From Mactra quadrangularis (Eukaryota; Mollusca; Bivalvia; Venerida; Mactridae): DNA of 64,000 nucleotides. The first letter of the stretch is position 1. Each line of letters starts with the position of its first letter. Positions 50,757-60,479 of the stretch are shown piece after piece. Both the position numbers and the translations under genes were made by a program. The DNA is taken from assembly GCA_025267735.1 (NCBI GenBank), contig CM046297.1, positions 24,826,011-24,890,010 on the forward strand, written 5' to 3'. The notes under the pieces are model-generated. The model was not told where the DNA came from. It ran no database searches and was given only the letters and a program-made list of their open reading frames with translations.

Positions 50757-53700
50757 TTGTCACATGATGCACCAGTTTGTTCGGGGGTCAAGTCGGTCAA
50801 TAAAACATGCATAACTTGGGTTCTAAAATCAAATCTGAAAGCGGTAGACCAGATTTTCTGGTTTGCTGCTTTTTTCCATAATAGTGGATTTTATGTACTT
50901 TTGTCCGAAGAGTTGTCTACCCCTGTTATACATGTTTTTGGGCCTTACATCAATGAAAGATTGCGATAAAACCTATGTGCGCGTGTCCTGGGACATTTTG
51001 AGCCAAAAAATGGAGAATGAAAATTTTCATCAAAATTTGACATTTTCAACAGGTCCGTACCTGCGAGAAATTGTAAAAAAACCCCACTTTTGCCCGAAGA
51101 GCTGTGTGCCTCTAATAAACATTATATCAATGAAAGATTGCGATAAAACCTATGTGCGCGTGTCCTGGGACATTTTGAGCCAAAAAATGGAGAATGAAAA
51201 TTTTCATCAAAATTTGACATTTTCAACAGGTCCGTACCTGCGAGAAATTGTAAAAAAACCCCACTTTTGCCCGAAGAGCTGTGTGCCTCTAATAAACATT
51301 ATATCAATGAAAGATTGCGATAAAACCTATGTGCGCGTGTCCTGGGACATTTTGAGCCAAAAAATGGAGAATGAAAATTTTCATCAAAATTTGACATTTT
51401 CAACAGGTCCGTACCTGCGAGAAATTGTAAAAAAACCCCACTTTTGCCCGAAGAGCTGTGTGCCTCTAATAAACATTATATCAATGAAAAACTGCGATAA
51501 AACCTATGTGCGCGTGTCCTGGGACATTTTGAGCCAAAAAATGGAGAATGAAAATTTTCATCAAAATTTGACATTTTCAACAGGTCCCGACCTGTGAAAC
51601 AACTCATTTTTTAGGCAAAATATCGATCGCCGCAAACCTTGTCACATGATGCACCAGTTTGTTCGGGGGTCAAGTCGGTCAATAAAACATGCATAACTTG
51701 GGTTCTAAAATCAAATCTGAAAGCGGTAGACCAGATTTTCTGGTTTGCTGCTTTTTTCCATAATAGTGGATTTTATGTACTTTTGTCCGAAGAGTTGTCT
51801 ACCCCTGTTATACATGTTTTTGGGCCTTACATCAATGAAAGATTGCGATAAAACCTATGTGCGCGTGTCCTGGGACATTTTGAGCCAAAAAATGGAGAAT
51901 GAAAATTTTCATCAAAATTTGACATTTTCAACAGGTCCGTACCTGCGAGAAATTGTAAAAAAACCCCACTTTTGCCCGAAGAGCTGTGTGCCTCTAATAA
52001 ACATTATATCAATGAAAGATTGCGATAAAACCTATGTGCGCGTGTCCTGGGACATTTTGAGCCAAAAAATGGAGAATGAAAATTTTCATCAAAATTTGAC
52101 ATTTTCAACAGGTCCGTACCTGCGAGAAATTGTAAAAAAACCCCACTTTTGCCCGAAGAGCTGTGTGCCTCTAATAAACATTATATCAATGAAAGATTGC
52201 GATAAAACCTATGTGCGCGTGTCCTGGGACATTTTGAGCCAAAAAATGGAGAATGAAAATTTTCATCAAAATTTGACATTTTCAACAGGTCCGTACCTGC
52301 GAGAAATTGTAAAAAAACCCCACTTTTGCCCGAAGAGCTGTGTGCCTCTAATAAACATTATATCAATGAAAAACTGCGATAAAACCTATGTGCGCGTGTC
52401 CTGGGACATTTTGAGCCAAAAAATGGAGAATGAAAATTTTCATCAAAATTTGACATTTTCAACAGGTCCCGACCTGTGAAACAACTCATTTTTTAGGCAA
52501 AATATCGATCGCCGCAAACCTTGTCACATGATGCACCAGTTTGTTCGGGGGTCAAGTCGGTCAATAAAACATGCATAACTTGGGTTCTAAAATCAAATCT
52601 GAAAGCGGTAGACCAGATTTTCTGGTTTGCTGCTTTTTTCCATAATAGTGGATTTTATGTACTTTTGTCCGAAGAGTTGTCTACCCCTGTTATACATGTT
52701 TTTGGGCCTTACATCAATGAAAGATTGCGATAAAACCTATGTGCGCGTGTCCTGGGACATTTTGAGCCAAAAAATGGAGAATGAAAATTTTCATCAAAAT
52801 TTGACATTTTCAACAGGTCCGTACCTGCGAGAAATTGTAAAAAAACCCCACTTTTGCCCGAAGAGCTGTGTGCCTCTAATAAACATTATATCAATGAAAG
52901 ATTGCGATAAAACCTATGTGCGCGTGTCCTGGGACATTTTGAGCCAAAAAATGGAGAATGAAAATTTTCATCAAAATTTGACATTTTCAACAGGTCCGTA
53001 CCTGCGAGAAATTGTAAAAAAACCCCACTTTTGCCCGAAGAGCTGTGTGCCTCTAATAAACATTATATCAATGAAAGATTGCGATAAAACCTATGTGCGC
53101 GTGTCCTGGGACATTTTGAGCCAAAAAATGGAGAATGAAAATTTTCATCAAAATTTGACATTTTCAACAGGTCCGTACCTGCGAGAAATTGTAAAAAAAC
53201 CCCACTTTTGCCCGAAGAGCTGTGTGCCTCTAATAAACATTATATCAATGAAAAACTGCGATAAAACCTATGTGCGCGTGTCCTGGGACATTTTGAGCCA
53301 AAAAATGGAGAATGAAAATTTTCATCAAAATTTGACATTTTCAACAGGTCCCGACCTGTGAAACAACTCATTTTTTAGGCAAAATATCGATCGCCGCAAA
53401 CCTTGTCACATGATGCACCAGTTTGTTCGGGGGTCAAGTCGGTCAATAAAACATGCATAACTTGGGTTCTAAAATCAAATCTGAAAGCGGTAGACCAGAT
53501 TTTCTGGTTTGCTGCTTTTTTCCATAATAGTGGATTTTATGTACTTTTGTCCGAAGAGTTGTCTACCCCTGTTATACATGTTTTTGGGCCTTACATCAAT
53601 GAAAGATTGCGATAAAACCTATGTGCGCGTGTCCTGGGACATTTTGAGCCAAAAAATGGAGAATGAAAATTTTCATCAAAATTTGACATTTTCAACAGGT

Positions 53701-56700
53701 CCGTACCTGCGAGAAATTGTAAAAAAACCCCACTTTTGCCCGAAGAGCTGTGTGCCTCTAATAAACATTATATCAATGAAAGATTGCGATAAAACCTATG
53801 TGCGCGTGTCCTGGGACATTTTGAGCCAAAAAATGGAGAATGAAAATTTTCATCAAAATTTGACATTTTCAACAGGTCCGTACCTGCGAGAAATTGTAAA
53901 AAAACCCCACTTTTGCCCGAAGAGCTGTGTGCCTCTAATAAACATTATATCAATGAAAGATTGCGATAAAACCTATGTGCGCGTGTCCTGGGACATTTTG
54001 AGCCAAAAAATGGAGAATGAAAATTTTCATCAAAATTTGACATTTTCAACAGGTCCGTACCTGCGAGAAATTGTAAAAAAACCCCACTTTTGCCCGAAGA
54101 GCTGTGTGCCTCTAATAAACATTATATCAATGAAAAACTGCGATAAAACCTATGTGCGCGTGTCCTGGGACATTTTGAGCCAAAAAATGGAGAATGAAAA
54201 TTTTCATCAAAATTTGACATTTTCAACAGGTCCCGACCTGTGAAACAACTCATTTTTTAGGCAAAATATCGATCGCCGCAAACCTTGTCACATGATGCAC
54301 CAGTTTGTTCGGGGGTCAAGTCGGTCAATAAAACATGCATAACTTGGGTTCTAAAATCAAATCTGAAAGCGGTAGACCAGATTTTCTGGTTTGCTGCTTT
54401 TTTCCATAATAGTGGATTTTATGTACTTTTGTCCGAAGAGTTGTCTACCCCTGTTATACATGTTTTTGGGCCTTACATCAATGAAAGATTGCGATAAAAC
54501 CTATGTGCGCGTGTCCTGGGACATTTTGAGCCAAAAAATGGAGAATGAAAATTTTCATCAAAATTTGACATTTTCAACAGGTCCGTACCTGCGAGAAATT
54601 GTAAAAAAACCCCACTTTTGCCCGAAGAGCTGTGTGCCTCTAATAAACATTATATCAATGAAAGATTGCGATAAAACCTATGTGCGCGTGTCCTGGGACA
54701 TTTTGAGCCAAAAAATGGAGAATGAAAATTTTCATCAAAATTTGACATTTTCAACAGGTCCGTACCTGCGAGAAATTGTAAAAAAACCCCACTTTTGCCC
54801 GAAGAGCTGTGTGCCTCTAATAAACATTATATCAATGAAAGATTGCGATAAAACCTATGTGCGCGTGTCCTGGGACATTTTGAGCCAAAAAATGGAGAAT
54901 GAAAATTTTCATCAAAATTTGACATTTTCAACAGGTCCGTACCTGCGAGAAATTGTAAAAAAACCCCACTTTTGCCCGAAGAGCTGTGTGCCTCTAATAA
55001 ACATTATATCAATGAAAAACTGCGATAAAACCTATGTGCGCGTGTCCTGGGACATTTTGAGCCAAAAAATGGAGAATGAAAATTTTCATCAAAATTTGAC
55101 ATTTTCAACAGGTCCCGACCTGTGAAACAACTCATTTTTTAGGCAAAATATCGATCGCCGCAAACCTTGTCACATGATGCACCAGTTTGTTCGGGGGTCA
55201 AGTCGGTCAATAAAACATGCATAACTTGGGTTCTAAAATCAAATCTGAAAGCGGTAGACCAGATTTTCTGGTTTGCTGCTTTTTTCCATAATAGTGGATT
55301 TTATGTACTTTTGTCCGAAGAGTTGTCTACCCCTGTTATACATGTTTTTGGGCCTTACATCAATGAAAGATTGCGATAAAACCTATGTGCGCGTGTCCTG
55401 GGACATTTTGAGCCAAAAAATGGAGAATGAAAATTTTCATCAAAATTTGACATTTTCAACAGGTCCGTACCTGCGAGAAATTGTAAAAAAACCCCACTTT
55501 TGCCCGAAGAGCTGTGTGCCTCTAATAAACATTATATCAATGAAAGATTGCGATAAAACCTATGTGCGCGTGTCCTGGGACATTTTGAGCCAAAAAATGG
55601 AGAATGAAAATTTTCATCAAAATTTGACATTTTCAACAGGTCCGTACCTGCGAGAAATTGTAAAAAAACCCCACTTTTGCCCGAAGAGCTGTGTGCCTCT
55701 AATAAACATTATATCAATGAAAGATTGCGATAAAACCTATGTGCGCGTGTCCTGGGACATTTTGAGCCAAAAAATGGAGAATGAAAATTTTCATCAAAAT
55801 TTGACATTTTCAACAGGTCCGTACCTGCGAGAAATTGTAAAAAAACCCCACTTTTGCCCGAAGAGCTGTGTGCCTCTAATAAACATTATATCAATGAAAA
55901 ACTGCGATAAAACCTATGTGCGCGTGTCCTGGGACATTTTGAGCCAAAAAATGGAGAATGAAAATTTTCATCAAAATTTGACATTTTCAACAGGTCCCGA
56001 CCTGTGAAACAACTCATTTTTTAGGCAAAATATCGATCGCCGCAAACCTTGTCACATGATGCACCAGTTTGTTCGGGGGTCAAGTCGGTCAATAAAACAT
56101 GCATAACTTGGGTTCTAAAATCAAATCTGAAAGCGGTAGACCAGATTTTCTGGTTTGCTGCTTTTTTCCATAATAGTGGATTTTATGTACTTTTGTCCGA
56201 AGAGTTGTCTACCCCTGTTATACATGTTTTTGGGCCTTACATCAATGAAAGATTGCGATAAAACCTATGTGCGCGTGTCCTGGGACATTTTGAGCCAAAA
56301 AATGGAGAATGAAAATTTTCATCAAAATTTGACATTTTCAACAGGTCCGTACCTGCGAGAAATTGTAAAAAAACCCCACTTTTGCCCGAAGAGCTGTGTG
56401 CCTCTAATAAACATTATATCAATGAAAGATTGCGATAAAACCTATGTGCGCGTGTCCTGGGACATTTTGAGCCAAAAAATGGAGAATGAAAATTTTCATC
56501 AAAATTTGACATTTTCAACAGGTCCGTACCTGCGAGAAATTGTAAAAAAACCCCACTTTTGCCCGAAGAGCTGTGTGCCTCTAATAAACATTATATCAAT
56601 GAAAGATTGCGATAAAACCTATGTGCGCGTGTCCTGGGACATTTTGAGCCAAAAAATGGAGAATGAAAATTTTCATCAAAATTTGACATTTTCAACAGGT

Positions 56701-57760
56701 CCGTACCTGCGAGAAATTGTAAAAAAACCCCACTTTTGCCCGAAGAGCTGTGTGCCTCTAATAAACATTATATCAATGAAAAACTGCGATAAAACCTATG
56801 TGCGCGTGTCCTGGGACATTTTGAGCCAAAAAATGGAGAATGAAAATTTTCATCAAAATTTGACATTTTCAACAGGTCCCGACCTGTGAAACAACTCATT
56901 TTTTAGGCAAAATATCGATCGCCGCAAACCTTGTCACATGATGCACCAGTTTGTTCGGGGGTCAAGTCGGTCAATAAAACATGCATAACTTGGGTTCTAA
57001 AATCAAATCTGAAAGCGGTAGACCAGATTTTCTGGTTTGCTGCTTTTTTCCATAATAGTGGATTTTATGTACTTTTGTCCGAAGAGTTGTCTACCCCTGT
57101 TATACATGTTTTTGGGCCTTACATCAATGAAAGATTGCGATAAAACCTATGTGCGCGTGTCCTGGGACATTTTGAGCCAAAAAATGGAGAATGAAAATTT
57201 TCATCAAAATTTGACATTTTCAACAGGTCCGTACCTGCGAGAAATTGTAAAAAAACCCCACTTTTGCCCGAAGAGCTGTGTGCCTCTAATAAACATTATA
57301 TCAATGAAAGATTGCGATAAAACCTATGTGCGCGTGTCCTGGGACATTTTGAGCCAAAAAATGGAGAATGAAAATTTTCATCAAAATTTGACATTTTCAA
57401 CAGGTCCGTACCTGCGAGAAATTGTAAAAAAACCCCACTTTTGCCCGAAGAGCTGTGTGCCTCTAATAAACATTATATCAATGAAAGATTGCGATAAAAC
57501 CTATGTGCGCGTGTCCTGGGACATTTTGAGCCAAAAAATGGAGAATGAAAATTTTCATCAAAATTTGACATTTTCAACAGGTCCGTACCTGCGAGAAATT
57601 GTAAAAAAACCCCACTTTTGCCCGAAGAGCTGTGTGCCTCTAATAAACATTATATCAATGAAAAACTGCGATAAAACCTATGTGCGCGTGTCCTGGGACA
57701 TTTTGAGCCAAAAAATGGAGAATGAAAATTTTCATCAAAATTTGACATTTTCAACAGGTC

Positions 57761-58634
57761 CCGACCTGTGAAACAACTCATTTTTTAGGCAAAATATCGA
57801 TCGCCGCAAACCTTGTCACATGATGCACCAGTTTGTTCGGGGGTCAATAAAACATGCATAACTTGGGTTCTAAAATCAAATCTGAAAGCGGTAGACCAGA
57901 TTTTCTGGTTTGCTGCTTTTTTCCATAATAGTGGATTTTATGTACTTTTGTCCGAAGAGTTGTCTACCCCTGTTATACATGTTTTTGGGCCTTACATCAA
58001 TGAAAGATTGCGATAAAACCTATGTGCGCGTGTCCTGGGACATTTTGAGCCAAAAAATGGAGAATGAAAATTTTCATCAAAATTTGACATTTTCAACAGG
58101 TCCGTACCTGCGAGAAATTGTAAAAAAAACCCCACTTTTGCCCGAAGAGCTGTGTGCCTCTAATAAACATTATATCAATGAAAGATTGCGATAAAACCTA
58201 TGTGCGCGTGTCCTGGGACATTTTGAGCCAAAAAATGGAGAATGAAAATTTTCATCAAAATTTGACATTTTCAACAGGTCCGTACCTGCGAGAAATTGTA
58301 AAAAAACCCCACTTTTGCCCGAAGAGCTGTGTGCCTCTAATAAACATTATATCAATGAAAGATTGCGATAAAACCTATGTGCGCGTGTCCTGGGACATTT
58401 TGAGCCAAAAAATGGAGAATGAAAATTTTCATCAAAATTTGACATTTTCAACAGGTCCGTACCTGCGAGAAATTGTAAAAAAACCCCACTTTTGCCCGAA
58501 GAGCTGTGTGCCTCTAATAAACATTATATCAATGAAAAACTGCGATAAAACCTATGTGCGCGTGTCCTGGGACATTTTGAGCCAAAAAATGGAGAATGAA
58601 AATTTTCATCAAAATTTGACATTTTCAACAGGTC
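57761..58634 (+). repeat. 874-bp HOR with a 9-bp deletion
   Basis: In this S unit GGGGGTCAAGTCGGTCAATAA has become GGGGGTCAATAA (near 57840-57850), a 9-bp loss between two GTCAA repeats. A later A tract is one base longer (A8C4 near 58125), giving 874 instead of 882 bp. Confidence 0.92.
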
Positions 58635-58929
58635 CCGACCTGTGAAACAACTCATTTTTTAGGCAAAATATCGATCGCCGCAAACCTTGTCACATGATGC
58701 ACCAGTTTGTTCGGGGGTCAAGTCGGTCAATAAAACATGCATAACTTGGGTTCTAAAATCAAATCTGAAAGCGGTAGACCAGATTTTCTGGTTTGCTGCT
58801 TTTTTCCATAATAGTGGATTTTATGTACTTTTGTCCGAAGAGTTGTCTACCCCTGTTATACATGTTTTTGGGCCTTACATCAATGAAAGATTGCGATAAA
58901 ACCTATGTGCGCGTGTCCTGGGACATTTT

Positions 58930-59440
58930 CCAAAGTTATCAACGCCAGTATTGGTCACTAGCTTTGTAATAATACAGATACAGATACAGATACGTACTTT
59001 TAGACGGAATTTCCACTTCTAAAAGGTTACAGACCACTAAATAAAATCCTTCTTTGTTGTATATAAAAAGTCTCATGTTCAATGACAAATTACACTATGA
59101 CCCAGGGGTGTGAGATACCCCAAACCATATATAGGCTGAAAGATCTATCTATTCCCCTCAAAATGATCAGTATTAGAAAAAAAGTTACGTTACTTATAAG
59201 AAAATAAATTTCGATTGAAAGTTCCTACCCTGAAAATGTCCTGGTTTTTAACTCTTCACCAGCCGTACAGAGTCATCTCCCCTTTTAACCAGTTTTCGCG
59301 ACTAAACTAACCAGATCCATTGAATTTTTGCATACTTTCATAGGAAAAGCATTGTCAAAGACATACATACTCTTCAATATTAAAAAGCACCACAAATGAG
59401 GTATCCATGCACTCGCAAAAAATAAATAACGACCATGTCA
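58930..59440. other. Unique flank right of the satellite
   Basis: The satellite stops after GGGACATTTT and unrelated sequence begins. The stretch contains a short ATACAG microsatellite (about three copies, 58972-58993) and a perfect 8-bp inverted repeat CTTTTAGA/TCTAAAAG (58997-59004 and 59018-59025). I see no gene in it. Confidence 0.6.
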
Positions 59441-59448
59441 CACTTTCT

Positions 59449-59474
59449 ACTTCCGGTAAATGCCTACTTCCGGT
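59449..59474 (-). promoter_or_regulatory. Two ETS-type sites upstream of a first exon
   Basis: ACTTCCGGT occurs at 59449-59457 and again at 59466-59474, 17 bp apart. On the opposite strand this is ACCGGAAGT, the consensus core for ETS-family factors, including the GABP/NRF-2 type that often controls animal housekeeping and mitochondrial genes. Paired sites about 150 bp upstream of a candidate start codon (59625) fit a TATA-less promoter. Factor identity is inferred from consensus only. Confidence 0.5.
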
Positions 59475-59513
59475 TACCATTTAGTGGTATGTTACCTTAA
59501 TGCGTATATTAGT

Positions 59514-59564
59514 GTCCTTTTTGCGCCTTTTCGCCGGTAAATGTCCTTTTTGCGCCTTTTCGCC
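59514..59564 (+). repeat. Promoter-proximal duplication of a 22-bp element
   Basis: GTCCTTTTTGCGCCTTTTCG (plus CC) occurs at 59514-59535 and 59543-59564, 29 bp apart; a partial third copy, GTCCTTTTCG, follows at 59571-59580. The TTTTGCGCC core resembles an E2F-type site. It sits between the ETS-type pair and the candidate start codon, so it may be regulatory. Confidence 0.55.
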
Positions 59565-59624
59565 CAAAAAGTCCTTTTCGTATATTAGAGTAAGCGATGT
59601 TTTGATTATGTAGACGCTTGGAAA

Positions 59625-59655
59625 ATGGCGACGTCCTTGAGCTTGATCAACCGGC
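59625..59655 (+). CDS. Candidate first coding exon, unidentified gene (possible mitochondrial presequence)
   Basis: The context GAAAATGGCG gives a good initiation site that also matches the YY1-type ATGGCG element seen at many animal starts. The exon encodes MATSLSLINR plus one base and ends at a perfect donor, GTAAGT (59656-59661). An in-frame TAG at 59586-59588 closes the frame upstream, supporting this ATG. The peptide is small, hydroxylated, carries Arg and no acidic residues, as mitochondrial targeting sequences do; that is inference. Upstream are paired ETS-type sites and a 22-bp duplication; downstream, a phase-compatible exon starts at 60172. I do not recognise the gene, and the remaining exons would lie beyond 60.2 kb, probably outside the window. 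Confidence 0.5.
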
Positions 59656-59661
59656 GTAAGT

Positions 59662-60169
59662 AATTTCATTATTCTATGGAAATATCGCGTTTAGTTCTTT
59701 AAATCTCATGTCAGGCACATTGGTATAGATGTTTTGTTTTATTTTTAAAGTTGGATCGTCGTTTTCCTGATGGCCACAGACTACAAAATCTTCAATAATC
59801 GAAATAAAAAGTCTTAGTCGCTTGGACGCTCATGGGAAATGTGTTGACATATTGATCATTTATTTTTCTCATGCTTATGAGCAGATCTTTAATGATAGAT
59901 TGCAGCCCGGGTTTCAATTTTTTCCAAGGCCTTTTGTAACACGCTAAGAGTCTATGAGATTTTGTAACATTGATTGACAAGTACTTGTATAGTGTAGTAA
60001 TACATGAAAATGCAACTATTTTATTAAGGTGCGGAAATATGATTTACTGTGAAAGCTTTAAGCTAAGTTGACATCAAGTATGTACATTAACATTTTCGAA
60101 ACCAGAAAACTATTTATTTTGCTCTACATACAGGAAACTAACGGACATAATTTCTGTACTATTTTTTCT
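59662..60169 (+). other. Putative intron 1
   Basis: AT-rich sequence between the GTAAGT donor and the TATTTTTTCTAG acceptor. I see no RNA gene or repeat in it; the short minus-strand open frame at 59792-59980 has no supporting signal. Confidence 0.4.
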
Positions 60170-60171
60170 AG

Positions 60172-60229
60172 GCCCCGCCTTTTCTGATGTTCAGACTGCG
60201 GCGCGTATACAGACTAACCGCGTACTTTT
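60172..60229 (+). CDS. Candidate second coding exon of the same gene
   Basis: A strong polypyrimidine tract and acceptor (ATTTTTTCTAG, AG at 60170-60171) precede a locally GC-rich stretch. Joined to the single leftover base of the exon at 59625-59655, it stays in frame and reads RPAFSDVQTAARIQTNR and on. The frame meets TAA at 60231-60233, so a donor must precede it: GTAAAA at 60230 is the best, while GTACTT at 60222 or GTATAC at 60205 are alternatives, making the 3' end uncertain. The sequence, with several Arg and no long acidic run, could extend a mitochondrial presequence. The family is not recognised. Confidence 0.45.
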
Positions 60230-60479
60230 GTAAAATAATCATAAGTATATAATATTGTATTTCGGACATCAACATTTTAGTAATCAATGAACTCTCATAC
60301 ATATTCTTGGTTGTCCTACAAATTTAAGTTTTTTTTTAAATTACTCTAAAAATCTTTCCATGAAAAACAAATGATATGTACAAAGTAACAGTTATGAATG
60401 TATGTCAAAATGATTATTAAAATGACATGTTCGACAAAATTCGACCAAAATCATGTAGTTCAGGACTATAAATTCTACA

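Larger units (their letters stand above)
2317..58929 (+). repeat. Giant 177-bp satellite array with higher-order repeats
   Basis: The array is head-to-tail throughout. Short monomers are 177 bp and fall into two families: H (ACTTTTGCCC, then GTGTGCCTCTAAT) and V (A[CT]GTTTGCCC, then CTGTCTGCCACTGCTAAAC). A long unit S (about 350 bp) recurs 59 times. Anchors (TTG of CCTTGTCACATG inside S): 2874, 3401, 4105, 5163, 6220, 7632, 8159, 9217, 10282, 11145, 12379, 13436, 14495, 15357, 16416, 17448, 18520, 19766, 21001, 22058, 23115, 23640, 24875, 25932, 26990, 28048, 29285, 30342, 31221, 32100, 33333, 34212, 35091, 36147, 37026, 37905, 38784, 39663, 40719, 41776, 42655, 43711, 44590, 45469, 46526, 47052, 47934, 48816, 49698, 50757, 51639, 52521, 53403, 54285, 55167, 56049, 56931, 57813, 58687. 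Intervals fit 350 + n x 177. The family name is not known to me. Confidence 0.98.
46662..58929 (+). repeat. Satellite domain R: homogeneous 882-bp HOR
   Basis: Each HOR is S plus three H monomers, all with the A7C4 tract and CTCTAATAAAC. Compared with domains L and M, every S has CGATCGCCGC instead of CGATCGTCGC and GATAAAACC instead of GATAAACC after it, and two of three short monomers have ATGAAAGATTGC instead of ATGAAAAACTGC. V monomers are absent. Eleven of thirteen complete intervals are exactly 882 bp; the exceptions are 1059 bp (49698 to 50757) and 874 bp (57813 to 58687). By eye, copies are otherwise identical. Confidence 0.93.

Noticed and set aside
2307..58899. Hundreds of forward open frames of 60-383 codons in the array
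   Set aside because: They are periodic copies of one satellite frame, broken by stops in each S insert and by A-tract length changes; no promoter, splice or codon signal supports a gene.
2317..58929. CRISPR array
   Set aside because: Repeat units are 177-350 bp with no unique spacers, in a eukaryotic context.
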